Positions 26,307 to 34,339 of a DNA stretch of 64,000 nucleotides are shown in pieces. The translations under genes and the position numbers were made by a program. Every line of letters starts with the position of its first letter. Within the stretch, counting starts at the first letter, position 1. The notes under the pieces were generated by a model. The model saw only the letters and a program-made list of their open reading frames with translations, searched no databases and had not been told where the DNA came from. This DNA is from JAFAZJ01 sp050183765. GTDB lineage: Bacteria; Pseudomonadota; Alphaproteobacteria; Reyranellales; Reyranellaceae. The stretch lies in assembly GCA_050183765.1 (NCBI GenBank), contig JBFXAZ010000003.1:1-64000 (forward strand), in the 5' to 3' direction.

Positions 26307-27332
26307 TTACAGGAACGCGGCGCGGATATCGACGCTCGACTTGTTGCCGAGATCGTCGAAGGTCGCCGTCAACCAGCGCTCCGCCGCGTCGCGACCGGCG
26401 TCGTGCAGGAAGCGCAGGAACTGCGGCTCGACGTTGAACTTGCTGACCGCGCCCAGCGGCAGCATCGCCGCCTCGTCGGCAATGATATGGATCAGCATGC
26501 GCTTGAGCCGGTCGATGGCGGGGCCGGAGGCGCCGTCGTCCTCGATCAGCTTCTGGGCGAAGGCGATGGCGCGCATCTCGCCGATCAGCGCGCCGTTGAA
26601 GGTGATCTCGTTGAGGCGGTTGTCGATCTCGGCCAGCGTCTTGGGGACACCGGTGCGGATCAGCGGGTTGATCTGCACCAGCACCACGTCGTGGCTTTCG
26701 CACTCGTAGATGAACGGCCAGATCGCCGGGTTGCCCATGTAGCCGCCGTCCCAGTAGGGCTGGCCGTCGATCATCACCGCCTCGAACAGGCTGGGCAGGC
26801 AGGCCGAGGCGAGCAGGGCGTCGTGGTTGATCTCGGCGTTGCGGAAGATCCGCGACTCGCCGGTCTCGACGTTGGTCGCGGCGACGAACAGCTTCACGTG
26901 CTTGCAGGCCTGCACCGCGTCCGTGCGCAGCTGGTTGCGCAGAACGGTGGCCAGCGAGTTCAGCCGCAGCGGATTGCGCAGCGCCGGTGGCGCCAGACGC
27001 TGTGCCATCTCGATGATGGCCGCCCCGGGAGAGCGATCGAGGTTCCAGTTGCCCGCCAACCGGTCGAGCGGCGTGGTGCGTACCGGCGAGAAGGGCGCGT
27101 AGGTGCCGATCTCCTCCCAGAAGGCCGCCAGTCCCTGGCGTGCCGCCTCGCGGCCGCCCTCGTGCAGGCCCTGCGCCAGCACCGCCGCGTTCATCGCCCC
27201 GGCGCTGGTGCCGCTGATTCCCTCGAACTCCAGCCGGCCATCCTCGAGCAGCCTGTCGAGCACGCCCCAGGTGAAGGCGCCGTGCGAGCCGCCGCCCTGC
27301 AGGGCCAGGTTGATGCGCTTGGTCTCAGCCAT
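26307..27332 (-). CDS. Patatin-like phospholipase
   Basis: A 341-residue patatin-domain hydrolase. The oxyanion GGGSHGAF (14-21), the nucleophile elbow GTSAGAMN (about 41-48) and the catalytic Asp in YWDGGYMGNP (about 205) are all present. The family hydrolyses acyl groups from phospholipids in the cytoplasm or at the inner membrane. No signal peptide. The start overlaps the OsmC gene by 8 bases, so both are on one transcript. Physiological substrate unknown. Confidence 0.92.
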   Translation of the reverse strand: MAETKRINLALQGGGSHGAFTWGVLDRLLEDGRLEFEGISGTSAGAMNAAVLAQGLHEGGREAARQGLAAFWEEIGTYAPFSPVRTTPLDRLAGNWNLDRSPGAAIIEMAQRLAPPALRNPLRLNSLATVLRNQLRTDAVQACKHVKLFVAATNVETGESRIFRNAEINHDALLASACLPSLFEAVMIDGQPYWDGGYMGNPAIWPFIYECESHDVVLVQINPLIRTGVPKTLAEIDNRLNEITFNGALIGEMRAIAFAQKLIEDDGASGPAIDRLKRMLIHIIADEAAMLPLGAVSKFNVEPQFLRFLHDAGRDAAERWLTATFDDLGNKSSVDIRAAFL

Positions 27333-27729
27333 AGGTCGTCGCGATCGGCATGCTGCGCTTGAGCGTCTTGGTCACCGGGGTCTTCTCCATGATCTCGGCG
27401 ATCCGTGCAGCCTGCTCGGCCGACAGCGTCGCGCCGAACCGGATCTGCCGTTCGATCCGCTCGGTGCCGTCCGGGTCGCGGCCGAAATGGCCCTTCACCT
27501 CGATGCGTCCGAGATCCCAGCCCTTGCGGTCGGCGTACATGCGCGCGGTGAGCGACGTGCAGGCGATCAGGGCGGCGAGCAGCAGCTCGTAGGGCGCCGG
27601 GCCGGTGTCGGTCCCGCCGGCCTCGCGCGGCTCGTCGGCGGTGAGCTCGTGGCCGCGGGCGTGCAGATGCTGGGCAAGGCCGCTGTCGCTGTCGAGAGTC
27701 ACTGTCGCCACGCCACCCTCCGTCGCCAT
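27325..27729 (-). CDS. OsmC/Ohr-family protein
   Basis: A 134-residue OsmC-like protein. The conserved helix PAPYELLLAALIACTSLTARMYA carries the first reactive cysteine, but the second Cys expected in the C-terminal half is absent (LSAEQAARIAEIMEKTPV), so thiol peroxidase activity is uncertain. This resembles the YhfA-like single-Cys group. ATG 27729 is chosen over GTG 27738 because AGG lies eight bases before it. It is cotranscribed with the patatin gene. Confidence 0.85.
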   Translation of the reverse strand: MATEGGVATVTLDSDSGLAQHLHARGHELTADEPREAGGTDTGPAPYELLLAALIACTSLTARMYADRKGWDLGRIEVKGHFGRDPDGTERIERQIRFGATLSAEQAARIAEIMEKTPVTKTLKRSMPIATTYG

Positions 27730-27779
27730 GCATGTCACCTAGCATGGCCGCGCCCGATGCGCCTGCGCTATGCTCGCGC

Positions 27780-28352
27780 ATGCTGTTCAAACGCGCGATC
27801 CTCCAGCGACTTATCGATGGTTCGGCGACCCTGGCGTTCCGCCGCTGGCGCAAGCCCACCGTGCGGGCCGGCAGCCGGCTGACGACGGAGCTGGGCGTGC
27901 TGGCGATCGACGCGGTCGAGCAGGTCGATGACGACGCGCTGACCGAGGAGGCGGCGCGCCAGGCCGGCTTCGGGTCGCTCGCCGAGCTCAAGGGCCTGCT
28001 GCGCGCCGACGGCGATCTCTACCGCATCCGGCTGCACCCCGCCGGGCCCGATCCGCGCATCAGCCTGCGCGACAGCACCGACCTGGACGAGGCCGATCTT
28101 CAGGGCGTGGTCGAGCGCCTGGAATCGATGGATCGCCATCGCGCCTGGGTGCAGGCGACGCTGGAGCTGATCGAGCGCCATCCCGGCCGTCGGGCGCCCG
28201 ATCTGGCTGAGGAACTCGGGCGCGAGACCCAGCAATTCAAGGCCAATATGCGCCGGCTGAAGGCGCTGGGGCTGACCGAGAGCCTGGAAGTCGGCTATCG
28301 CATCTCGCCGCGCGGCAGGGTGGTGCTGGCGGCCCTGCGGCAGCGGCCCTGA
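27780..28352 (+). CDS. ASCH-like domain protein with C-terminal winged-helix-like region
   Basis: A 190-residue cytoplasmic protein. Residues 1-75 (LAFRRWRKPTVRAGSRLTT, then GVLAIDAVEQV) resemble an ASCH/PUA-like RNA-binding barrel. Residues 115-190 (DLAEELGRETQQFKANMRR, GYRISPRGRVVL) look like a winged helix. Similar two-part proteins are widespread and uncharacterised. ATG 27780 gives the usual family start. It is divergent from OsmC, with 50 bases between them. A nucleic-acid-related role is inference from fold resemblance. Confidence 0.65.
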   Translation: MLFKRAILQRLIDGSATLAFRRWRKPTVRAGSRLTTELGVLAIDAVEQVDDDALTEEAARQAGFGSLAELKGLLRADGDLYRIRLHPAGPDPRISLRDSTDLDEADLQGVVERLESMDRHRAWVQATLELIERHPGRRAPDLAEELGRETQQFKANMRRLKALGLTESLEVGYRISPRGRVVLAALRQRP

Positions 28353-28359
28353 AACGACG

Positions 28360-28382
28360 ACGGCCGCCCCGAGGGCGGCCGT
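28360..28382. terminator. Bidirectional hairpin between the ASCH-like gene and rpmG
   Basis: ACGGCCGCCC and GGGCGGCCGT pair perfectly around CGA. It lies 8 bases after the ASCH-like gene stop and 24 bases after the convergent rpmG stop. There is no strong T-run on either side, so its efficiency as an intrinsic terminator is uncertain. Confidence 0.7.
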
Positions 28383-28406
28383 GCGGTGAAGACGGGCGGA
28401 GCCCGC

Positions 28407-28574
28407 TTATTTCATCTTCGATTCCTTGAACGCGACGTGCTTGCGCGCGACCGGATCGTACTTCTTGAGCTCCATCTTCTCGGTCTTGGTCTTGGCGTTC
28501 TTCTTGGCGACGTAGAAGTAGCCGGTGTCGGCGGTCGAGACCATCTTCACCAGCGTGATGTTGGATTTGGCCAT
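28407..28574 (-). CDS. rpmG: Ribosomal protein bL33
   Basis: A 55-residue basic protein, MAKSNITLVKMVSTADTG at the start and YDPVARKHVAFKESKMK at the end, matching alphaproteobacterial L33. The zinc-binding cysteines of the C+ form are absent, as usual in this class. It is a component of the 50S subunit near the E site. ATG 28574 is the only start giving this length. It is a single-gene unit with its own strong promoter at 28624-28651. Confidence 0.97.
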   Translation of the reverse strand: MAKSNITLVKMVSTADTGYFYVAKKNAKTKTEKMELKKYDPVARKHVAFKESKMK

Positions 28575-28623
28575 GGCATACCCCTGAGGGGCCCCTCGGG
28601 GCCCAAATCTTTGTAGGACCGGG

Positions 28624-28651
28624 AAAATAGCCGCCGACGCCACGATGTCAA
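28624..28651 (-). promoter_or_regulatory. Sigma70 promoter of rpmG
   Basis: Read on the minus strand, TTGACA (28646-28651) and TATTTT (28624-28629) are 16 bases apart, about 50 bases before the rpmG ATG. The -35 box is a perfect consensus. Confidence 0.75.
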
Positions 28652-28740
28652 GGCGGCAGGACCGCTCCGTTGCGGATCGGTCGGGGCCCGTTCGGGCGCC
28701 GGATCGGACCGTCTGCGAATGGGCGAGAGGCACGCCGCAG

Positions 28741-28916
28741 GCTATCTTCCAACCATGGACGCGGGGACATATTCACCCCAAGGCGCCCGGTCTTGAAGCC
28801 AAGCCATTTTCAGCAGTCCCGGTATTTCATCCCCACCGATATTGACCGCCGGAAGCGCATTCTCGCTTCCATGTTCTCAAGAGGGCCCGTGCCGGACACA
28901 CCGGTGCGGGCCTTTT
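28741..28916 (+). ncRNA. Putative small RNA, copy 1 of a tandem pair
   Basis: A probable non-coding transcript starting shortly after CTATCT (28742-28747, a -10-like box) and ending at a rho-independent terminator. Inside are a hairpin GGAAGCG-CATTCT-CGCTTCC and the terminator stem GGCCCGTGCCGG/CCGGTGCGGGCC followed by TTTT (28884-28916). Its copy at 29020 keeps both hairpins with changed bases, which argues that the RNA structure is what is conserved. No open frame with a ribosome binding site is shared by the two copies. The pairing recalls known twin sRNAs of alphaproteobacteria, but I could not match a named family. No clear -35 box is seen. Confidence 0.6.
28884..28916 (+). terminator. 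Rho-independent terminator of sRNA candidate 1
   Basis: Stem GGCCCGTGCCGG with CCGGTGCGGGCC (two G-T wobbles), loop ACACA, then TTTT. Confidence 0.85.
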
Positions 28917-29019
28917 GATTCCGGCGGTCGCGGCGGTCGGTCGCTCCACGCCGGACCGGTCGGCGTGCCGGTCGCGACCGGATCGGACCGTCCGCGCATC
29001 GCGAACGCGACCGTCCGGC

Positions 29020-29188
29020 GCTATCTTCCTACCCATGGACGCGGGGCATTTTGACCAGGGCGTCCGGTCTATAGCCAGACGATTTTCAAGTCTCTGTATT
29101 CACACCCACTGATTTCCACATCGGAAGCGCATATTGGCTTCCAAGCCTTCGCGAGAGGCCCGCGCCGGTGCGACCGACGCGGGCCTTT
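29020..29188 (+). ncRNA. Putative small RNA, copy 2 of a tandem pair
   Basis: Second copy of the unit. CTATCT (29021-29026) is followed by CCATGGACGCGGGG, an internal hairpin GGAAGC-GCATATTG-GCTTCC, and the terminator GGCCCGCG/CGCGGGCC with TTTCTC (29157-29188). Compared with copy 1 the stems vary while pairing is maintained. Its 3' end abuts the stop codon of the convergent RND gene (29190), so the terminator hairpin also insulates that operon. Targets and expression are unknown. Confidence 0.6.
29157..29188 (+). terminator. Rho-independent terminator of sRNA candidate 2
   Basis: Stem GGCCCGCG (29157-29164) with CGCGGGCC (29178-29185), then TTT at 29186-29188. It probably also ends the convergent RND transcript, though the minus-strand T-run is weak. 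Confidence 0.8.
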
Positions 29189-29189
29189 C

Positions 29190-32100
29190 TCATTCGGCGG
29201 GCTTGGGGTGCGGGTTGCCTTGCGCCTTGGCGCGTTCGTCGGCGCTGCGGCCGCCGAAGCGCCGTCTGCTCCAGTTGCCGATGCGGTCGAGATAGACGAG
29301 CACGACGGGCACCACGACCAGGGTGAGGATGGTCGAGCTGATCAGGCCGCCGATCACCGCATGGGCCATGGGCGAGCGCTGCTTGCCGCCTTCGCCCAGG
29401 CCCAGCGCCAGCGGCACCATGCCGAAGATCATGGCGATGGTGGTCATCAGGATCGGCCGCAGCCGGATCGTGCCGGCCTCGATCAGCGCCTCGCGGATGG
29501 CCAATCCGCGGCCGCGCGCCTGGTTGGTGAAGTCGACCAGCAGGATGGCGTTCTTGGTCACCAGGCCCATCAGCATGATGAAGCCGATGATGCTGAAGAT
29601 GTTGAGCGTCGTGCCGGCGATCAGCAGGCCGAGGAAGACACCGACCAGCGACAGCGGCAGCGACATCATGATGGCGATCGGCTGCAGGAAGGAGCCGAAC
29701 TGCGAGGCGAGGATCAGGTAGATCAGGATGACCGCCAGCAGCAGCGCCTGTATCGCGTAGCCGCCGCTCTCGGCGATGTCCTTGCTCGAACCGCCGATGA
29801 CGAAGCGATAGCCGGACGGCAGCTTGATCGTCGCCAGCATCTTGTTGATCTCGTTGCCGACGTCGCCGGAGGAACGGCCCGAGGCGTTGGCGGTGATCTG
29901 CACCTCGCGCTGGAGATCGCGGCGGTTGATCTGCGAGGCGCCGATGGTCTCCTCGATGTCGGCGACCTGGCTGAGCTGGATCATGCGCGGCGAGCCGTCG
30001 GCGGCCATCTGCGAGGTCGCCAGCCATACGCGGTCGAGGTCCTGCTTGCCGGTGCGATCGGCCGGTGGCAGACGCACCATCACGGTGTAGTTCTCGTCGT
30101 CAGGCGCCTTCCACAGGCTGGTCTCGTCGCCGGCGAACAGCGGACGCAGCGTGTTGGCGATCAGCAGGGTGCCGACGCCGAGATCCGAGGCGACGTCGCG
30201 CTTGACGCGCACGTTGAGCATCGGCTTGGCGGCCTTGAGGTTGCGGTCGATATCGACCGCGCCCGGGATCCGCGCGATCTTCGCCATCACGTCGGCGGAG
30301 ATGCGATCGAGGACGGCCGTGTCCGGCCCCTGCAGCGAGATCTGCAGCTGCTTCTGCGCGCCGCCGCCGGGACCGCCGGGCACGTTGATCGAGTAGGTGA
30401 CGCCGGGGATCGTCGCCAGCCGCTCGCGCAGCGGCTGCGCCATCTGCGTCGGCGATCGCTTGCGCTGGCTGAGCGGCTTGTAGCGGATGTAGACGAAGCC
30501 GATGTTCTTGCCCGGCGAGCCGCCAGTGTTGACGGTGCCGTAGGTGTAGTCGACCTCCGGGAACTCGCGGATCGCCGCATCGATCTGGCGCAGCTTGGCC
30601 GTGGTGTATTCCAGGGACGAGCCAACCGGCGTCTCGAAGCTCACGGAATGCTCGCCGAGATCGGCCTCGGGCACGAACTCCACGCCGATGAACTTCACCA
30701 GGCCGAAGCTGCCGAAGAAAATCACGAAGACGACGCCCAGCACGGTCTTGCGATGGTCGACCGCCCAGCCGACCACGCGGCGGTAGCCGGCCGTCAGCCG
30801 GTCCTGCGCCTTTTCCATCCAGCGTGCGAAGCGGCCGCCGCCGCCATGCGCCTGCGGGTCGTACCAGACGCTCGACAGCATGGGGTCGAGGGTGAAGGAG
30901 ACGAACAGCGAGATCAGCACCGCGGCGGCCACGGTGATGCCGAACTGGAAGAAGAAGCGGCCGATGATGCCGCCCATGAAGGCCACCGGCAGGAACACGG
31001 CGATGATGGTGAAGGTCGTCGCCAGCACCGCCAGGCCGATCTCGTCGGTGCCCTTGATCGCCGCGTCGCGGTGCGAGGCACCGCCCGCGAGATGGCGGGT
31101 GATGTTCTCGCGCACGACGATAGCGTCGTCGATCAGGATGCCGATGGCGAGGCTGAGCGCCATCAGGGTCAGCACGTTCAGGGTGAAGCCGAAGGCGGCC
31201 AGCGCCATGAAGGCGCCCAGCACCGAGACGGGCAGCGCGAGGCCGGTGATCACCGTGCTGCGCCACGAATGCAGGAACAGGAAGACGATCAGGATGGTCA
31301 GCGCGCCGCCCTCGATCAGCGTGCTCTGCACATTGTCGACCGAGTTGCGGATGCCGCGCGAGGTGTCGCGCACGATATCCAGCGTGATGTCGGGAGGGAT
31401 GCCGCTCTTGCGCAATTCGTCGATGGCCTTGCGCACGCCGTCGGCGACGTCGATGGTGTTGGAGCCCTGCACCTTGACCACGTCGATCGCCATGGCGCGC
31501 TGGCCATTGAGCAGCGCCGTGGTCTCCAGCTCCTGCTCGCCGTCGACGATCCTGGCGACCTGGCCGAGATAGACCGGCGCGCCGCCGCGGCGCGCGACGA
31601 TGATCTCGGCGAAGCGCTGCGGGTCGACGACGCGGCCGTCGATCTGGATCACCCGGTCGTTGTTGCCGCGGGTGACGTTGCCGGCGGGGAAGTTCTGGTT
31701 CTCGTTGCGGATCGCTGCCTGGACCTCGTTCACGCCGATGCGCAGCGCGTGCATGCGCTCGGGATCGAGGAAGATGTTGATCTGGCGCTTCACCCCGCCG
31801 ACGATCGTGGCGCGGCCCACGCCGCGCACGTTCTCGATGCGCTTGAGGATGATGCGGTCGGTGATGGTCGTCAGGTCGCGCAGGCTGCGCACGTCCGAGC
31901 GCACGGCGATCGAGACGATCGGCTGGTCGTCGGGATTGAAGCGCTGGATCAGCGGCTCCTTGACCTCCTCGCGGAAGCCGGCGCGCACCTGCTGCACCTT
32001 CTCGCGGACGTCCTGGGTCGCCTGGACGGCCGACACCGACAGCTCGAACTCGGCGATCACCAGCGAGCGGCCCTCGAAGGAGCGCGATGTCAGGGTCTTC

Positions 32101-32330
32101 AGGCCGGCGATCGAGTTCACCGCCTCCTCGATCTTGCGCGTGATCTCGCTCTCGACCGTCTCCGGCGCGGCGCCGGGATAGTCGATGCTGACGACGACGA
32201 TCGGGAACTCGACGTTGGGGAACTGGTCGATGCCGAGCTGGCGGTACGAGAACAGGCCGAGCACCATCAGCGCCACCATCATCATGGTGGCGAAGACAGG
32301 GTTGTCGACGGCGATCCGCGTCAGGCGCAT
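29190..32330 (-). CDS. RND-family efflux pump inner-membrane transporter
   Basis: A 1046-residue HAE1-family pump with the duplicated RND architecture: TM1 at about 12-32, a large periplasmic loop, TM2-6 (about 335-485), a second TM-loop unit with a strand at about 530-550 and TM8-12 (about 855-1020). Proton-relay aspartates appear in LSLAIGILIDDAIVVREN, and GFIMLMGLVTKNAILLVDF is the matching repeat. It exports hydrophobic compounds using the proton gradient. It forms an operon with the adaptor gene upstream, separated by a palindromic element. No outer-membrane factor gene is adjacent, so TolC-like partners must be encoded elsewhere. Substrate unknown. Confidence 0.95.
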   Translation of the reverse strand: MRLTRIAVDNPVFATMMMVALMVLGLFSYRQLGIDQFPNVEFPIVVVSIDYPGAAPETVESEITRKIEEAVNSIAGLKTLTSRSFEGRSLVIAEFELSVSAVQATQDVREKVQQVRAGFREEVKEPLIQRFNPDDQPIVSIAVRSDVRSLRDLTTITDRIILKRIENVRGVGRATIVGGVKRQINIFLDPERMHALRIGVNEVQAAIRNENQNFPAGNVTRGNNDRVIQIDGRVVDPQRFAEIIVARRGGAPVYLGQVARIVDGEQELETTALLNGQRAMAIDVVKVQGSNTIDVADGVRKAIDELRKSGIPPDITLDIVRDTSRGIRNSVDNVQSTLIEGGALTILIVFLFLHSWRSTVITGLALPVSVLGAFMALAAFGFTLNVLTLMALSLAIGILIDDAIVVRENITRHLAGGASHRDAAIKGTDEIGLAVLATTFTIIAVFLPVAFMGGIIGRFFFQFGITVAAAVLISLFVSFTLDPMLSSVWYDPQAHGGGGRFARWMEKAQDRLTAGYRRVVGWAVDHRKTVLGVVFVIFFGSFGLVKFIGVEFVPEADLGEHSVSFETPVGSSLEYTTAKLRQIDAAIREFPEVDYTYGTVNTGGSPGKNIGFVYIRYKPLSQRKRSPTQMAQPLRERLATIPGVTYSINVPGGPGGGAQKQLQISLQGPDTAVLDRISADVMAKIARIPGAVDIDRNLKAAKPMLNVRVKRDVASDLGVGTLLIANTLRPLFAGDETSLWKAPDDENYTVMVRLPPADRTGKQDLDRVWLATSQMAADGSPRMIQLSQVADIEETIGASQINRRDLQREVQITANASGRSSGDVGNEINKMLATIKLPSGYRFVIGGSSKDIAESGGYAIQALLLAVILIYLILASQFGSFLQPIAIMMSLPLSLVGVFLGLLIAGTTLNIFSIIGFIMLMGLVTKNAILLVDFTNQARGRGLAIREALIEAGTIRLRPILMTTIAMIFGMVPLALGLGEGGKQRSPMAHAVIGGLISSTILTLVVVPVVLVYLDRIGNWSRRRFGGRSADERAKAQGNPHPKPAE

Positions 32331-32345
32331 GGCGCCTCCGATCTA

Positions 32346-32472
32346 CCTTCCCCCGGAGGGGGAAGGTGGCGCGCGTCAGCGCGACGGATGGGGGATGTTG
32401 AGGACGAACGCGGGAGACCGTCCTCGACATCCCCCATCCGCCCTTCGGGCACCTTCCCCCTCCGGGGGAAGG
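32346..32472. repeat. Inverted-arm palindromic element, copy 2
   Basis: A 127-base element with outer hairpins (CCTTCCCCC, loop, GGGGGAAGG) at both ends and arms carrying CGGATGGGGGATGTTGAGGA. Its left arm has the GCGCGC-CAGCGCGAC type and its right arm, read inverted, the CCCGAAGGGC type, so it is copy 1 (15720-15845) in the opposite orientation. It separates the RND pump gene from its adaptor gene within one operon and will form a long hairpin in the polycistronic mRNA. Confidence 0.9.
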
Positions 32473-32493
32473 CAGGTTGGCGCTGTGCGATCC

Positions 32494-33612
32494 TCACGGT
32501 GCCTGCACTTTCACCGCCTGGCCGGGCTTCAGGCCGGGCAGGGGAGCGACGACGACCTGCATGCCGGCGACCACGCCGCCGATCTCGACGAGGTCCGCCT
32601 TCGGCCAGACGCGGCCCGGCGTCACTGCCTGGCGCACGAGCGCGCCGTCGCGCACGACGAGCACGAAATCGCCGGTCGCGTCCTTGCGCAGGGCCGAGGG
32701 CGGCACAGCCAGCGCCTGCGCCGATTCGGCGACGACGACGCGGCCGATGGTGAACAGGCCGCCGCGCAGCGCCTCGTCGCGCTCGAGGATCTCGACGAAG
32801 ACCGGGACCGAGCGCGAGCCGCTCTGCGTCGTCGGGCTGATGCGCGCGATGCGTGCCTTGAAGTCGTGGTCGCCGAAACCCTCGACCTGTACGCGCGCCG
32901 GCATGTCGACCTGCATGCGCACGACGTCGGACGCCGGCACCTGGGCCGCCACCTCCATGTGCGAGGTGTCGAGCAGGGTGAGGATCTTGCCGTCGACCGG
33001 CAGCGATTCGCCGGGGTTCGCGAAGCGCTCGCCGATCACGCCGGCGAAGGGCGCCACGACCACGGCGTCCGCCAGCGCCTTGCGCGCAACTTCGACCTGG
33101 GCCTGGGCCACGGCAATCTGGGCCTTCTTGGCGTCGGCCACGGCGTTGGCCTGGTCGAGGGCCGAGCGCGATACGACGCGCTGCTGCGCCAGCGCCGCCT
33201 TGTTGGCGCGGTCCTGCTCGGCCCATTCTGCGTCGGCCTTCGCGGCTTCCAGCGCCGCGACGCGCTCGCGCACGCGCGCCTCCAGCTCGACGGTCTCGAA
33301 TTTTGCGAGCACCTGGCCCTGCTTGACGCGGTCGCCTTCGCGCACCAGGACCTCGGCCAGGCGCGCGGAGATGCGCGACTTGACCGTCGTCTGGTCGACC
33401 GGCTGGGTCGAGCCGGTGAAGCGCAGGGTCTCGCGCAGGCGCTGTGGTTTCAGGACGGCGACCTCGGCGGCGGCCAGCTCGATCGGCCGTGTCGTCGGCT
33501 GCGGCTTGGCGGCCTGCGAGCTGGCGCTGGGCGGGCGGGCGACCATGAAGGCGCCGGCGCCGGCGACCAGGACGCCGGCGACGATGATGGCGATCAGGCG
33601 AAGTGTCTTCAT
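32494..33612 (-). CDS. RND efflux periplasmic adaptor (HlyD/MFP family)
   Basis: A 372-residue membrane fusion protein: an N-terminal signal anchor (RLIAIIVAGVLVAGAGAFMV), a lipoyl half-motif VREGDRVKQGQVLAKFE, an alpha-helical hairpin (about 110-175), the second lipoyl half VVVAPFAGVIGERFANPGE and beta-barrel segments. It bridges the RND pump to an outer-membrane channel. There is no lipobox cysteine, so it is anchored by the N-terminal helix. It overlaps the TetR gene by 4 bases, so the operon order is regulator, adaptor, pump. Confidence 0.93.
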   Translation of the reverse strand: MKTLRLIAIIVAGVLVAGAGAFMVARPPSASSQAAKPQPTTRPIELAAAEVAVLKPQRLRETLRFTGSTQPVDQTTVKSRISARLAEVLVREGDRVKQGQVLAKFETVELEARVRERVAALEAAKADAEWAEQDRANKAALAQQRVVSRSALDQANAVADAKKAQIAVAQAQVEVARKALADAVVVAPFAGVIGERFANPGESLPVDGKILTLLDTSHMEVAAQVPASDVVRMQVDMPARVQVEGFGDHDFKARIARISPTTQSGSRSVPVFVEILERDEALRGGLFTIGRVVVAESAQALAVPPSALRKDATGDFVLVVRDGALVRQAVTPGRVWPKADLVEIGGVVAGMQVVVAPLPGLKPGQAVKVQAP

Positions 33613-34250
33613 GGGCGCAACCCCGCGAGGACGAATTCGAGATGGGCGTCGTGGAACGCATCCGAGGTGGGACAGGTGGCGTCGTAGGGGGCCAGCGAGC
33701 GGCGCCAGATCGCGAACATCGACAGCGGGCTGGCGATCGTGAGCACCGTGGCCGCGATGTCGGCGATCGGCCGGAACTCGCCGCGCTCCACGCCGCGGCG
33801 CAGGACGGTCTCGAACAGGCGCCGGCCGCGCTGGTCGATCTCCTCGATGAAATACCGCGCCACGTCGGGGAAGTTCCCGGCCTCGCCGATCACCAGCTTG
33901 GTCACGCCGCCGGAGGGGCTCTCGTTGAAGTCGCGATAGCGCTCGAACAGGATGCGCAGCAGGTCGGCGCTGTGGCCATCATACGCGGCGACGAACTGCT
34001 CGCCCATGGCCAGGGGCTCGAGGATCGCCTCGGCGATCACTGCCTTGAACAGGTCCTCCTTGCTGCGGAAATAGAGGTAGGGCAGGCCCTTGCTGACCCC
34101 GGCGGCGCGGGCGACGTCCTCGAGCTTGGTGGCCGCGAAGCCACGCTCGACGAACAGCTTCAGCGCCGCCTGCACCACCTCGCGCGACCGGTCCTGGGGG
34201 CGTCGGACCCGGTTCTGTGACGAGTTAATGACTGACTGGTCAGTATGCAT
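33609..34250 (-). CDS. TetR-family repressor of the RND efflux operon
   Basis: A 213-residue TetR regulator. The N-terminal helix-turn-helix is ALKLFVERGFAATKLEDVAR with GVSKGLPYLYFRSKEDLF (about residues 33-75), and the C-terminal ligand-binding domain contains MGEQFVAAY and IDQRGRRLFETVL. ATG 34250 is the only reasonable start. A perfect inverted repeat at 34231-34244 overlaps codons 3-7, so autorepression is expected. The stop overlaps the adaptor start; regulator, adaptor and pump probably share one promoter upstream of 34250. The inducer is unknown. Confidence 0.92.
   Translation of the reverse strand: MHTDQSVINSSQNRVRRPQDRSREVVQAALKLFVERGFAATKLEDVARAAGVSKGLPYLYFRSKEDLFKAVIAEAILEPLAMGEQFVAAYDGHSADLLRILFERYRDFNESPSGGVTKLVIGEAGNFPDVARYFIEEIDQRGRRLFETVLRRGVERGEFRPIADIAATVLTIASPLSMFAIWRRSLAPYDATCPTSDAFHDAHLEFVLAGLRP
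34231..34244. promoter_or_regulatory. Likely TetR operator palindrome
   Basis: ACTGAC-TG-GTCAGT is a perfect inverted repeat located in the first codons of the TetR gene, 96 bases before the divergent TSUP permease gene. TetR operators are usually palindromes of this kind near the regulator start. Binding is inferred. Confidence 0.65.
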
Positions 34251-34339
34251 CACGTTAACATACGAGGAGCGATGAGCGGGGCAAGGGGCCGATTGTATCG
34301 ACAGCAAACATTTCGCCGGAAATCGGCTATCAACCGGCA

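Larger units (their letters stand above)
28701..29188 (+). repeat. Tandem duplication of a ~210-base terminator-bearing unit
   Basis: Two diverged copies lie head to tail, 28701-28916 and 28980-29188. Aligned blocks are GGATCGGACCGTC, CTATCTTCC, CCATGGACGCGGGG, a GGCG-CCCGGTCT block, ATTTTCA, GGAAGCG and the final terminator hairpin. GGATCGGACC to GCTATCTTCC is 40 bases in both copies. The 63 bases between the copies are CGG-rich and hold no gene. Confidence 0.85.

Noticed and set aside
28627..29140. Short open frames in the rpmG-RND gap
   Set aside because: None is shared by the two repeated units with a ribosome binding site; the conserved part is hairpins and terminators, which fits RNA genes better.
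32336..32480. Palindrome before the RND gene considered as an operon terminator
   Set aside because: No T-run follows, a matching copy lies elsewhere in unrelated context, and the pump gene has no other promoter visible, so it is better read as a repeat element.
29208..32753. 1181-codon open frame on the plus strand
   Set aside because: It lies opposite the RND pump gene, has no recognisable domain and is His/Asp/Gln/Arg-biased as expected for an antisense frame of GC-rich coding DNA.
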